DNA from: Apostichopus japonicus
Taxonomy: Eukaryota > Echinodermata > Holothuroidea > Aspidochirotida > Stichopodidae
DNA: 64,000 nt
NCBI RefSeq assembly: GCF_037975245.1
Contig: NC_092580.1
Span: 30,223,501-30,287,500, forward strand
Reading direction: 5' to 3'
Each line of letters starts with the position of its first letter. The stretch's first letter is position 1. Positions 10,716-24,000 of this stretch are shown one piece after another. The notes under the pieces are model-generated. The model saw nothing but the letters and a program-made list of their open reading frames with translations. It searched no databases and had not been told where the DNA came from. The position numbers and the translations under genes are program-made.

Positions 10716-11535
10716 CTGCGGAACGTAAAAGCAATTTAGGTTGCGGCTAAATTTACCCCAATTGTTGGTTGCATTTTGCTTATATTCACCTGAGCACATT
10801 ACATTGCCTGAGACAGTGAAAGATTCATCAATCCATAGAGAAAAGAACAGTATTTTTTGTAGACCTATGCATCCAGTCTAATCATGAAAATATTTTAATT
10901 CATGATATTATCTTAGATAGAGGTGTGCCGGATGTAGCATTTAAACCTAGCTGAATAGCCTTCCAGATTTGGCCAGATTCAGCCCCAAAAAATCTGGAAA
11001 TCCAGATTTTGGAAATTAACATAATCCAACAGTGTCTTTAGGGTACAGAGAAGAGTGCATGGTGGGGGTGGGGTGACGTACGTGGATGAAAAAGTCTATA
11101 TGCTCTTTCCTTTGTATTAATTTCATTCAGTGGCATTGTTATTGAGAACAAAGAAGTATTCTTTTGAATGGGTAGACTTTGGGTAGGCATTATATATTAT
11201 TAGAATTCTACTGATTATAGGCAACAGTGTTGACCACCATAGCCTTACATAGAAGGGCATACATATTACCCAACAAAACTTGTAAGCACTTATAAGAAAT
11301 TTTTCATTCTTTTCACAATGTACATATGGAACAAACTGTCATTTTTTCTCCATATTCATACTTTTTGTTGTAATGCTGTGTTCATCTTGTGACAGTTGTC
11401 TAGGCCTAAGTTTGATGAGCATTATACCAGGCATCTGACAATCGAGTAAATTAGATGTATTGCACAGGTGTTGATTTAACCAATGATCAGGTAAATAAAT
11501 AAGTTACAGTAACTGATGATCTGGTATATATAACT

Positions 11536-12060
11536 GATCACCAGGGGCAATTCCACGAGACCGAAGGTCCGCGAGACCGAATTTTCGCGAACAGATTGTT
11601 GCGAGACCGATGGTCTATGGATGGTCCATCGATAGGCGTAACTAGACTTTTTCATTAGAGGGGTTTCAGAGGGGGTCAAAGAGATTGATACAAGGGTGGG
11701 CGAGGATAATATTGTTTAAATTAGGGTATCGCTATATCTAATTATTAAGTTATATTGTATTCTAAAAATTCTTTTGGAGCAGGAGGGGGGGGGCAAGAAT
11801 TTTGAGAGCGGGGTTTTTGCCCCCTACAACCCCTCTGGTTACGCCACTAGTGGAGCCCTAGTATCAAGTAAGCTGCCCCAGCCCCCGTGCACAAGTCACT
11901 GGTATCCACTATGAAAAGAAATGGCTGTAAATTCTTTTTAATTACACGCTTTATCAACATAATACTACCAGTAGTTATATTTGTTTTACCACTATTATAG
12001 GCCTAGTAATAGTTTCGGTCTCGCGGATCTTCTGTCTCGTGGCCTGTAACCGATCACCAG
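11536..12060. mobile_element. Nonautonomous DNA transposon with TIRs and 9-bp direct repeats
   Basis: GATCACCAG occurs at 11,536-11,544 and again at 12,052-12,060. The 507 bp between them has imperfect terminal inverted repeats of about 38 bp: the left end reads GGGCAATTCCACGAGACCGA and the right end, reversed, GGTTACAGGCCACGAGACAG, both continuing into TCCGCGAGACCGAA. No open frame of note is present. A 9-bp target duplication suggests a Mutator-like family; hAT or P (8 bp) are alternatives. Confidence 0.75.
11635..11845. mobile_element. Inner inverted-repeat unit nested in the 11.5-12.1 kb element
   Basis: The left side reads GGCGTAACTAGAC and then AGAGGGGTT; the right side reversed reads GGCGTAACCAGAGGGGTTGT. 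The ends match as GGCGTAAC / GTTACGCC, implying a second small element inserted in, or forming the core of, the outer element. It includes a G-rich tract near 11,784. Confidence 0.5.
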
Positions 12061-12957
12061 TGAAATGCTTATCTCACCCAAGGTAGCATAAATAAGCAAG
12101 TGCGCCATCCCTTACTTAAGCAATGATTGGGTAAGTAGCTCCCCTTAAAACGATATATCACATGATAGTTTATGGTAAATTTGCAATCGTAAGGGTATTA
12201 ATGTTCTTTTAAAGAAAGGCTGTGATGATGACCTCTCTGCTGTAATAATTCTATCCTTTAGCAAGGTGATTTCATCGATGGTTTGACCAGATTCCACCAA
12301 AAATATCAAGAATTATACTTGCAAAGGTCGCTAGTTTAACTGAACAAAGCAAGGAAAAATTCCCAACTTCGCACATATGTTAAAGTTGACTATTCCGCTA
12401 AATGGGTGAAGTAATCCACAAAAGCATCTCAGAATACAGTTCCTCTGTGGGAATTTTGGCCATTTTCGTAAACGCTTTGTAGATTAAAATTGCGATTAAT
12501 AATGTGGTTTTTAATTTCACTAACAAACACAGCAACTACAGTGTCTATCAGACACTGTATCAGTGCAGCAAAGTTATTGTAACTAAGTTATATTACAGTA
12601 TGCAAATTAAAGGAACACGCAAACTTGCGGTATTCTACCATATAAAATACGCTGAAAATACGTTGAAGATATTATTTACTTTTTTGGTTATGAACATACT
12701 TAGCCTTAGACGACTCTAATGATACGTTATCCCACTGTATTATAAGGCTTGCCTACATGCTACATATGGACCAATAACAAAAACATATGATTAATGCAAT
12801 AAGTTGATGGCCCGCAAATATATATAGGCCTAGGCTAGGCTAACTAGGATCATTCCCTCTAGATCTTATTTAGGAATCAGGAGCATTATATTAATTGCAT
12901 GAGCATGAAACAAAACCAATGACAGAATGTTCATTCTTCTGAACATGTCAAACTTAC

Positions 12958-13081
12958 GAATCGAGAAAATGATGTTTGATTTCCTCGTTTCGTTCGGCTG
13001 CGGAAACTGCAAGATGTTTGTTAATCCAACCCTCGCAAGCGGACGCATCCAATGCTCAATAAAATACACTACATAGAGCAT
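12958..13081 (-). other. Candidate noncoding first exon of TRPV gene
   Basis: On the minus strand this GC-richer block ends at GATTC|GTAAGTTTG, a strong donor. Only the donor is supported; the transcription start is unknown. The alternative is the donor at 13,563. Confidence 0.25.
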
Positions 13082-13562
13082 GCAGTTAAATCGCCCTTGG
13101 TATTACAGTTTGATGATGGGTGAAATTTCTTACACGTAGTGGAGCGGGATCGTTAGTTGAAATGTGTAATTTTCTTCATGTCTAAAACACGCCACTCCAT
13201 TAAAAATCATAAAATTGATTATTAAAGGAACTGATTTTTTCTTAAATCAAAAACAGTTTTTTAAGAGTAAATATAATATTAAAAGTATATACAGTTCATA
13301 CCTGAATATGTTGCTTTTAGCACTGCTCACTGTGGTACGAGGAGTCCGTAGTAACCGAACGTTGTTATGCAATGCACCTGTAGCTCTGTACTCTTTGCAT
13401 ACAATGTAGCTTCGGCTATTCCTTCCGTTAAAGTAAACGACCAAAGATTTCCAACAGGTGTAACGTTAGGCTTGTAAGTTACGAAGAATGTACAAAAGTT
13501 GAACAACTTTGTGTAGTGATCGGTAGAAGAACACACGTAAGCTAGCTGTGACAGTTACTTAC

Positions 13563-13620
13563 CGCTTGGGAGAAGGATAACCAGAAATGGACGGATCTTC
13601 AATGCTCGAGTAGATATTCA
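13563..13620 (-). other. Alternative candidate noncoding first exon of TRPV gene
   Basis: The minus strand shows CCCAAGCG|GTAAGTAACTG, close to an ideal splice donor, with no protein-like frame before it. It competes with or precedes the candidate at 12,958. The right end is arbitrary. Confidence 0.25.
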
Positions 13621-15029
13621 ATTATTATAACAGTTACAGGCCTAGGCCTAGTCTAGCTTGGTGAATCAATCTTGTACAATGCCCCGTTAAAACTTTTCAC
13701 TCCAACTTGGCAAGCTCAGGTACCACTACCAGTACCAGTTAGGCCTATAGTCTATGCGGCTTGGTCTAGGTCTTTGAGCTGAGCCTACTGTAGGTTGCAT
13801 CATGTGGATCATACTTCACTAGGCCTGAAGACTAGATGAAGAATTTGGAACATATACTTCTGAAGTTTCTAGTCATAGTCAAACCATAACTTGTGTTTTC
13901 TACAATTTGTATTTTGTGTAGGAAAACCAAAACATTGCCATCCGAACCTAGGCCAATGTTGCAATGAATATTATGGTACGCCTATCACTTTGAACTTACA
14001 AGTGTTAAATAATATGTTAGTAGCACCTGGGAGCGTGTCACATAACCCTCCATGGTTAATTGGTAAGTTTTCCGACTGTGTAAAGAGACTTCCAGAACAT
14101 GAATAACTCAATGTTACTGTATGGTAACTTTGCATGTTCCAAAGTCCGCTTACTGTGTTTTACTTACAAAGCTGCACCGAAAGACCCTCATTTTGCCATG
14201 TTTGGAAGTCAAATTGCAACCACTTTTTCAATAACAATTTCATTACTGCTGTCCTTTGAAAGAAAAATTATTGCTCTTAAAGTCTTAGTATTGCAAAGTT
14301 ACAGAGTACCATCCTAACTAAAATATCTTGGTCAATCAACTTGTCACTGACATTATCATTAAGTATAAGTCAGTCGGGTAACCTTTTAAGCAGAGAACGT
14401 GTTGGATAATATTATCAGAAATACTAAGGGGTTTACGAGGCGAACCCCAGAGCTCTGCAGAGACGCTGCTAGCCATTATCGCAGTGTGTACAGAACTACC
14501 AAACACACATGCATAAGCTATGTGCACAACTAACGCTACAAACAGCCTATTACGTAACAACACATGAATATGCATAGGGTGCAAACCACAAAATTTGGCT
14601 TCACTACAGTAATTTTTGGCAGTAGACTCTGTACTCTGATACACTCTATCTGCCTTTGTATGCTTTAATGGGAGGTGAAGGGGGTTGACTATCCTCCCAT
14701 GAAATAATAGTAAAACAATGCACACCCCAAAATAGTACTTGAGCTTTAATTATTTTTACCCATATATGTTATTCCATACCAGTAAAAAACGGTGCTTTCT
14801 ATCGCAGGAAACTAATTGTAACTTCCGCAAGCTAGTCACCCAGTATGTAATTCATATACTAATGACACTTTTCATACAAATGTATCACTTTGAATCCATC
14901 TCAAGGATTCTGTATATGTATGACAATATTTGATGTAGTAAACCAATGATCTTTAAATCTGATTGACTCCTTCAGGTAATATACTGCACTGTACAACTTA
15001 GGAATAAAGCCCAGGAATAAAGCAGAGAG
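13621..15029. promoter_or_regulatory. Head-to-head intergenic region and probable 5' UTR of the plus-strand gene
   Basis: The minus-strand TRPV gene and the plus-strand CCDC162-like gene diverge from here. It is rich in AGGCCTA palindromes (13,638-13,655, 13,740, 13,823). An AG preceded by ACTCCTTC near 14,973, or CCCAG at about 15,014, could be the acceptor of the exon holding the start codon, so an upstream noncoding exon is possible. No clear TATA box is seen. An unrelated minus-strand open frame at 14,336-14,725 is not supported as a gene. Confidence 0.35.
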
Positions 15030-18000
15030 ATGTCTTCCACTGCGGAACTGTACCAGGTTGGGGCCAGCGAAAAGATAAAGGATTTGGAAACGGAGCTGGT
15101 CAAAGAGCTGCAGGATTTGAAAAATGACATTGAAGAAAATGAGATGCTTACAGGTGTGCCAAGAGCTGCAAGGTAATGATAGAAAGATTCTGTGCATGAT
15201 TTACAAGTTAAAATCAGCATATAAAAGGGTGTGTAAGGTTGGCAAATTTAGTACGAAAATATGTAATTTTTTTGTGTGTGAAACCAACTACAGAATGTTC
15301 CTAGCACTTCATCCTTGACATGTAAGTCATCGAAATTCACATGTGTGACCTTTGGTACTTCTCTGGTTTTCAGCTCTGTTGGTATCCCAAAAGGAGTGGA
15401 ACACTTCCGAAAGTTAAGGGAACAAGTAATCAAGAGGGCCATGCAGGTAATAATATTTGATTTCTTTTTAAACACAAGGTAAACAAATCTCTCAAGAAGT
15501 AACAGTAATTAATTAAAAGAACATTAATTTAAAACATAATTTTCACTGGGCTGGAAGCATGAAACCTTGAAAACTGACAAGAGTTTAATTCGGATGTTGC
15601 AACCGGCAGTCACTCTATTTAAAGATTAAAATAAGCCCAAATAGGTTAGAAAAAGTGAACAAACCTTTAAGTACTTCCCATAAAGCACTGCTTCCTCACT
15701 GCATCACATCATTGTTAAATTGAAAATTCTTCCATGTCTTGGATAATATGAGGAGGATGTTATTGGGGGGGGGGGGAGGGGTGGAAATGGGGAGAGGAGG
15801 GGTGTGTAGTTGTAGTCAGATCTGCCATGTATGAGTGTCTTGGTAAACTTTTAGCTGTTCCAACATAAAGTTTTTGGTCAATAATGTTATGAAATTTACA
15901 TCACATACCAAAAAATTACCTTCCTTTCTTCTGTATGTTACTCATAAAACCGATATCATCATACTGCATAGCAGAAAACATTTGTAACCTCTTAACTTAA
16001 CTTGCAAGTTCACAAAATTGACATATTATTTGTCATGCATCAAATTCAATATGAAGCTGATTAATTTATCACAGTTTTGAAGTTGATTGGACATGAAGTA
16101 AAATATATCTTTGGAAATCTAATGATATTATTATTCTCTGTAAAGAGACAAAAAGAGGAAAATAGAGAGTAGCAGCAATTATAAAAATAAAAAAAGAGGA
16201 AAAACTTCAGAAGAAATGAAAAGGAAAACATGACACATGTAGTATTTTACTGGGACATTCAAGAATAGTTATGTCGTCTTTGTAAAGAGTTGCATACGAA
16301 GGCACCTTGTCCTATTAATTTCATTGAATACTTTCGTCACTCTCGTGACATTTTACTGATTCGTATTTGGTTTCCGCATTTTGATTTGTTTCCTTATTTT
16401 CAATTACGGCAGGTTTCTGAAGCTCAGCCATTGATCGTTCAAGCAGATGTAATGAAAGAAGAAATGGACAACTGCTTGATGAAGGAATACACTGAAAATA
16501 GTCTTCCACTTTTACTACACCAGGTATGGTTAAAAAAGAAAAATTCATTTTAGTGACCAGAGTTTGAATTTCATCTCTGCATTCCATTCACTGTTTTTGC
16601 TTAGCTCTCAATATTCTCTGTATTTAAAATATCATCAAATGCAACCCTTTCAGTGGAAATATTAATTTTCTTGTTTTGGATAAATGACTTTTATACTATA
16701 AAGAAAACAAATTCATTTTCTGCTCAGTTGCCATAATGACACCCGCTGACTTCACTGTTGCCAGATGCATTCATAAAAAAAGTCACCAAATTTGAATTAT
16801 ATTTATCCTACAAAATGCTGTGAGTTGTGACTTTTGGCTTAAAAATGCAGAATATTCCCAGCATATTTTTTCAAGCAGTCAAGTTCATCCACAGGAAGAA
16901 TTTTTAGGCAATAATACATGAATAAAACATATAGCTCACAGTATTAAAGACAATAACCAAAGTAGTGAAAGATCCTGATCTATTTTAAAATCACTCAAAT
17001 ATTTTCAAGAGTGTGTGCATCATTTTGGTTTATAATTAGGAAAAATGTAAGTTCTTTTTAAGGACAAATATTTGAAGACTTGTTTTAAGTCTGATTGTCA
17101 TTGTGTTTTATACTGTTTTGCTAATTTTTTGTTGTCGATATTTATGTATATATCGGTGTCTATTGATTTTTCAGTTTTTCTGTGACCGCATTCAGCAATT
17201 AGTACAATGTAAACACATGCACATGTTACGGTGGAGAAGATTTTGCGAGCACACAAAGACATTGGAATCGTTGTATCCTGTTTACCAGAAGAGACTACTG
17301 TAAGTTTATGTAGTCTTCTAATTACAATAATGTCATGTCATGCTATGTTTTGTTACATCTTGCTATGTTATGTTGTGTCTTGTTATGTTATGTTTTATCA
17401 TGTTATGTTTAGCACACACTTTGATGGTGTTAAAAAGTTTGGTAATTAAATAGTACCAGAGAAAAATTGTGTCATTGCAAGCAACACTTTTCATAACACC
17501 CCCCTGAAGTTTTGAAGATCTAGTAGTTTTGATGGGACACAAATATTTATATATGGCATATGGTGGCTCCAGGAGAAATTATTGTTTGTTTTGTAGTGTG
17601 ATACGTATGATTATTATCATTTCTTTATAGTTTGGGTGGAGGTGGGGGAGGGGAGCAGTAGTTTATGTGTGGGTATGTGGGGGGCAGAGGGGGGGGAGTT
17701 ATCGCCTGTGAAGTTTAAAGTATCAGTTTTACATCAGAGCAAGAGTAGGGTGATACTTTTACAATGGCAGGTGGCATTGAACTTTGAAATTCGTTCTTAT
17801 CCATTCTACTGACCCTACCCTGTTGCATATTCAAATTTATTTAATCAAATGTAATGATAAGGCTCTTTTCAATGTGAACTATATGTTTGAATTTACTTTC
17901 TTTCTTACTTGAAGGGCAATCATGGCTGAGTACAGTGATGCTGTTGCTAGGGCTCAGAGACTTTCCATTGTCCATGAATCCATACTGATCGGTCGTCCGC

Positions 18001-18098
18001 CAGCCCACAGTTCGATACAAAAAGACGATTTGATAATTTATCTCAAGTGGCTCGTATCTCACCTTCATTCCGTGAAGAAAATCCATACTTTTTTGAAG
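15030..18098 (+). CDS. CCDC162: CCDC162-like exons 1-5: N-terminal helical region
   Basis: Exons 15030-15172, 15374-15446, 16413-16523, 17175-17299 and 17915-18098 encode residues 1-212. The protein starts MSSTAELYQVGASEKIKDLE, a likely coiled coil, then GIPKGVEHFRKLREQVIKRA. Exon 4 carries CKHMHMLRWRRFCEHTKTLE, a basic, tryptophan-containing block of the type I recall from this family. Exon 5 has a putative helix AEYSDAVARAQRLSIVHESI. Exons 1 and 2 are too short to stand out as open frames and were found from splice sites and phase. Confidence 0.8.
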
Positions 18099-21000
18099 GT
18101 ATGTAGGGAGTCGTTATAGTTTGTCTTTCTGATGTTAATTAAGCCTGGGGGTCTGTCCGACACCTTTTCAATATCGAACACATTGTAATCTCTGTTCTTA
18201 CACACCAAAAAAGCATATCAATGTGTTCTTTCTATTATCCAGTACCACTGTATAACAAATCTTGGTACTTTCTTTGATCCCAATCAGACTCACAGGGAAA
18301 AAATTTATTCTTCCGAATTTACTGTAGAAGTTTTGAAGGCAGTGAACTCTATCTCTTTTTTAATACTATAAGTTGGTGTTGACAAAAACTGCTAAACATC
18401 TTTTTATCTGTAGAGCAATTTGATCATTTTGTAGAGCAATTTGTAGAGCACTTTGCTATGCAATACCAGATAAGTTATTCCCTGGATTCGGATCTGTGTA
18501 TGTTAAGATGCAGCATTTCAATTCCTCCGGAATGTCATGTCCCAGAAGAATTTAATCTGGATCAGTCAATGTTTGTCAAAATTGTGGTTTTATTCCATCT
18601 GTAATTTTTTTTTCCTTTTTCTCGAAAAGGAACTATAAGTTGAGCTTCGTCTCTAGCACTTCCAGACATACATCTAATCTGCATTTACACAATTTGTGTG
18701 TTGACCCTACAGTCCTCCCAGTAACTATTATATGTGTAGGCTAATGTATAGTTTTTATTGCCCTCAAGTAAATCTTAGATATACAGTATCTAACTGGAAG
18801 TAAACGAAAGAAACTAAAGAAAAATCTACAGTACATTACTAAGGGTTACCATGAGAAATTTCAGTTATCAAGGAGAAAAAAGAAAAAAAAAACTGCTGGT
18901 GGTTGAATGATGCAAATGTTGACATGCATCATTTTTTACCGGCCAAAGTAAGGATTTGGGAGGACAAGGCCTACCTCAGTTTGTACATGTTATGATGTTT
19001 TTGCTACGTGTATGCAAATATTAGAATAGAGAATTTCATCTGGGCAGATTTTTAAAAAATTTTTATACTTAGACTGCCTGATTCTTATACCACATGCTTC
19101 GAAAAATCTCCTTTTAGAGTGAAAATTTTATATACATTGCAGTGAGCAAAAAGAGCAGCATTCAAAAGGGAAAATTGCTTAAAAGGATTTTATGGGTTCG
19201 TTTTTGTGATAATTTTGAGTTAATTTTGCTTCTTCAATCCAGCATCTGGAATGGCTTTCAGTGTCCGACATGCATCAGCTTCGTCCTCCTGCTGTGATTG
19301 AAAACAGACCCGTGGTTCCATCGTGGCAGCAGCAGGGCATCAGAAGGACGCCCTCTCCGAGAGAGAAACAGAGCTCAGGCCTGATCGAAAGTAAAGGTCG
19401 CTGGTCTATATACAGTGGCAGAGGCTCGATTGCCGAGACCAATGTATCGTCAGGGATGGTATCTATGGAGATAACCCCAAGACCTTCCATGCTGCTGGAG
19501 GAGGCAGAGTCCGAGCTCTCATCGAGTGACGGGGTAATTCTACCGTTGACCTCGGGGTCGCGGAGGGCAGGAGCGGGTACAGTAACCGCGGCAGCTGCTG
19601 CAGGTAAGAGAGAGTTAGAAACCAGATCGGGGCTGAAAATTTAAAAATTTGATTTGCACTTGTCCCAAATGATTTTTAACCTCTGTAGCAAAATAATTTG
19701 TAACATACCAGATTTATACAAGCCATCTCACCCAAGTAGGTCTGTTTTGGTGCCTTGTTTTCTTGTCCACAATTTCAAATTGATCTGCAAATGTTTATTT
19801 CAATTGTATCAATTCAGACTTAATTTTGCACAGGAAATTCTTAAATAGTTTAATATCATGAAGTAGAGAAGCTACTTTGTCATATTTTGGTTTGGAAGTG
19901 TGCCCTTTAAATTGACTATTTGCTCCTTGTTTATCGCATCAAATCATGTATGGAAAGAATAACTTGTTTATGTATGTATTCCATTGTGATATCCATGTTG
20001 CATGTCCCAGGTAAAACTGATTTCTCTGTGGGTAACAAGGCAATTGCTAATTTTTAGATGAGAGAGTTGGGAATACAAATGAATGGTACTCTGGAGGGAA
20101 AACCTCCTTTTCAAGTGGTACAGTCTGTTTGCAGAAAATGTTTGGAAAATAAGAGGCTTATGTTCCAAAAAGTAAGAGAGAGCAACACCTATAGTCCCAA
20201 TCATTGATTAATGCTCTTCTGTTTCATTACATTCATTAGTGTTAGCTTTTACTAGTACTGACTCCCAGGGAAGCTGATGACACAGGTTTGACATTGAAGA
20301 GGCAGGAGGGGGGAGGAGGAGGGGGAGGGGCAACATTTAGTGTCCTTGAGGTGGCACTGTGCCTGTATGAAAATCACCACCATCCCCGGGGTAACAGACT
20401 GCAAAACAAAGAATAGTAAGTACAATGCCTGCCTATGCCGACATGCAAACCTAGTCCTTGTGAAATCTGTTATTATGTTATCTGTAATCCCATTTAAATC
20501 TGTACATACTTCTGTCATGCTTTTCATGTATCTCTTTTCCGGTTCTTTCAGGAGGTGGGCCTTCGTCAGACCCTGACTTGTCCGGAATGCCTCCACATTT
20601 GTTAGACTTTCAAAGTTTGAGACCGCTGTTGGAGTTTATGTTACCTTTGTATGGTGTTACAGTGGTAAGTTTATATATTGAAATGGTATGGTTGATCGTA
20701 TATCTCATGTGTGCGTAGTTGAGTTGTGTGCCACCTCGGCCATGTGTAAAACATAGAGCTGGTTCCGCCATCTAACTTGTGCCTAGTTCCAGTCATCTCT
20801 CACTCTCGGCTTCCAAATACTACAGTGTGCTGATGTAAACTGTTGTTAACTTATATGAAAAAGCATCTTTTTTTTTTTTTAACTACTTTTCACAGTTTTG
20901 CAAGTTATTGTGAAGGTGTCAGATGAAAATGTCAATCTTGTTTCAAAAATAGTTTTGCTACTAAACGCTGCTTCTCTATTTGAAAAGCCACATGTTAACT

Positions 21001-24000
21001 TGTCAAGATATGAACAGTGTATTATTTTATCTCTGGCAACTATAGGCAGTATGTGGAGTGAGGTATTGACTTCATTACAAATTTGATGCTCATTAAAGCC
21101 ACAGAAGTTTTTTTGCATATTTCAAAATCATGTGCATATTACAAATCATTGAAAAAAGTGGGAAATAAGTTAAAACGTAAAAAAGAAAAACCAGAAATAG
21201 CAAATAGCAAAGAATCAAGTGTAATATCACTATGTAAAACCAAAATGGGATATCTTTGTACAGCAGTGAGAAGAATTACCATCAAGTTTGTTAGTTTTAC
21301 CTTCCAGGGATCCAAACAGTAATACCACAAAGACTCAACTATATAAGAAGACAGACAATGACAACAATGACTTGACTTGTAATGATTCAACTTGACAGTA
21401 AAATAGATTGTCTTGTTACAACTCTGATTTATGGTTAGTGGTTGGAGTGGACTAGTTTTACCCTCAATTTATTCCAAAAACCAAATTTAATAACATGGAA
21501 TATCTGGGGGAAAAAAACGTTTTTTTATAACATTCGTCTGGAATCTTGTATTTGCATCTAGGACCTGGATGCTGTAAGGAGCACTTCCGATGAGATGGAG
21601 CTTGCAGCTCACGTCTCTAGAAAATTCAAATCAACCTTTTTGAAGCAAGAGGAACAGAAAACGTTTCCAACTTATGATAAACTTGAGGTAAGTCCAAATA
21701 CTAATGCACTTTACAGATAATATTGAATGCTATTCTATATGAACTTTGGACTTTGGTCTTACAAACTGTTTGTTCAGCTGATGTTATTAGCTGGAATACC
21801 CCTGCCCCCACCCAATACCACTGCCCTCACTCTTTTACCAAAGTAGGGACAAACAAAATTGACAAGATCTCATTACACCAAAAAAGTCTCAAAAGATGTG
21901 TCATGTAAACTAAGTTTGTGTATGCTTCTTCCTACAGAAGAACACGAAAGAACAAGAATGAGAATTCACAAGAAATAAAATAAGAATATTAAACACAATC
22001 CATAGTTTTCAGAAAATGTGTGAAAGTAAAATCTGAAATGATTTGTGAAGCGTTTCTGTTTGGTGGTCTTAATTTAGGGTTTGCAGTACTGTCGTCCATT
22101 ATTGAATGTTAATATTGTTGGAAGAACTTCCTAAAATTATTATTATTATTATTAATATTGCAAGTCTAGACCACAAATAAAAGTAGAACAACATCTTTTT
22201 TATTTTCTGTCATTATCTTTTTCATGTAATAAATTTGTTTTAAACTTGTTTTTGTTTTTTTCGATAGAGTGGAAATGAATCGTGGGGTGCAGACAATGCT
22301 TCTCATTCTCTTCTCAAGGAGTCAAACTGGCTGCCTTACATCAAGCTCAAGTAAGAAATGAAAAGTTAAACATTTAAAAATCTTTTTATTTCTAATTTCT
22401 GATAAAAGGGAAACACCACACGATGACAATAAACAACAATGGGTGTCCATAATGACTTCAGCATTACTTCAGACTACCGCTTCTGCAAGAATTAGTTCAC
22501 CCTCCAAGAACTAGTTGACATAGTCTGTAATGGTGTATATCTGACAAACACTTCACTGGCTTCATTCTGTGTGGAATGAGGATATCCAATTTCTTCATTA
22601 AATAGTTTGATATTTACAAAGTCTCAACAAACATGGTAAAAAATAGAAACAACGAAAGAAATAGAAAAACTTGTTCACATTGTTGCATGTCTGTGTAATT
22701 TGTCTGTGTCTTAGTTGTCTTCGTTGTCTGTGTAATTGTCACTTGTCTGTGTAGTGGTTTAATGAGCTCACCCAGAAGAACATAAAACACAGTTTTTCAA
22801 TATATTCTCAATCAGTGAAAAAGGAATGTCTTCCCTATTTTAGTTGCTTGTATTTACTATCTTGGTCATTATTTTCATGATAATTTTGCTGTATATGAGT
22901 AAAATTCTGTTTCAATTTTTTCCCCCCTCCTCCTAGACCAGAGAAAGATGCTGCTCAGGAGAAGATGATGACAAAGTTACGACAAGAAAACAATGTTGAT
23001 GAATTACTCAGAGCCCAAAGTAAATTCTTTATCGTACAAGATGCATTGGTGAGTTAAGTTGTATCCTACACAGAATACATTCAATCCACAGATTATGCTT
23101 TGTAAAGATGTGCAGTGACAATGAATTCCATCTGTGCTTGATTTGAAAAATTTGCCACTGTCAGGCAACTTGACACTTACATGCATGAAGAAAAAAATAA
23201 ATCTATAATGATTTTATAAAGTAATATTATTATTCAACTTAACAAGTCCCTGTCGAAAGCCGCAGACTTTTGTCAGAGAAACCCTGGTTACTAAGCTGGA
23301 CAGTCTCTGGTATTGTCCTAGAAAATTTTCATAGAAAATGTTCTCCAAATTTTATGTTTTTCTGTATTGGCTGTTTGTTGATTTGTCAGTTAAACATAAC
23401 ATGTGGAATGTGTGAGCTTGGAACTGATGAAAATAGCACAAATTTTGTTTGGTTGCAGTTTGTCAGTAAAGAGGTTAGAGAGTGAAAAAGGAACCCATTC
23501 TGATATTAAGGAATCACTATTGCTGTGACAGTGTCAAGTTTATATATAATGATATGTGTAATTATAATCACAAGATTATTTATATTAATAAACAGTGAGG
23601 GAAAGAACAATCTTTTTAAGAATTCCTTGCTGAAGTACCTTGCTGTATTGTCCTTCCCACTCTTATTTCTGCCAACTTGTTAGTGCAATTCACCATACAG
23701 AAACTGTGAATTCCTTCTTCTTGCCTTGATGTTGTGTAGTCAGCCTTTTTTGGCCTGTACCATTTAGTATCAACAATAAATTCTGCCCTGATTCTTATAT
23801 TCAAAGTTTGATAGGTTAGTCACTTCCACTCTGAAAATTTTGATGGTCTATGCCTCTGCTTTGAGTAAGTGATAGACTCTCTCAGAACTCTATGCATCTG
23901 TAGTTACATTGATGAAAGAAACTTGTGTTCTTGAAATCTATTTGGGTTGTTGAAATTATGCCTTACAGTTGCAACCCGCTACTCTTAAATTGACCACCTA

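Larger units (their letters stand above)
10716..12957. other. 5' flank or first intron of TRPV gene
   Basis: No coding exon was found. It holds the nested transposon-like element and several AGGCCTA palindromes (for example near 11,401 and 12,000). Short open frames here have no recognisable similarity. Confidence 0.5.

Noticed and set aside
14336-14725. 129-codon minus-strand open frame
   Set aside because: No recognisable domain, no splice or codon support, and it lies in AT-rich intergenic DNA; random frames of this length are expected in 64 kb.
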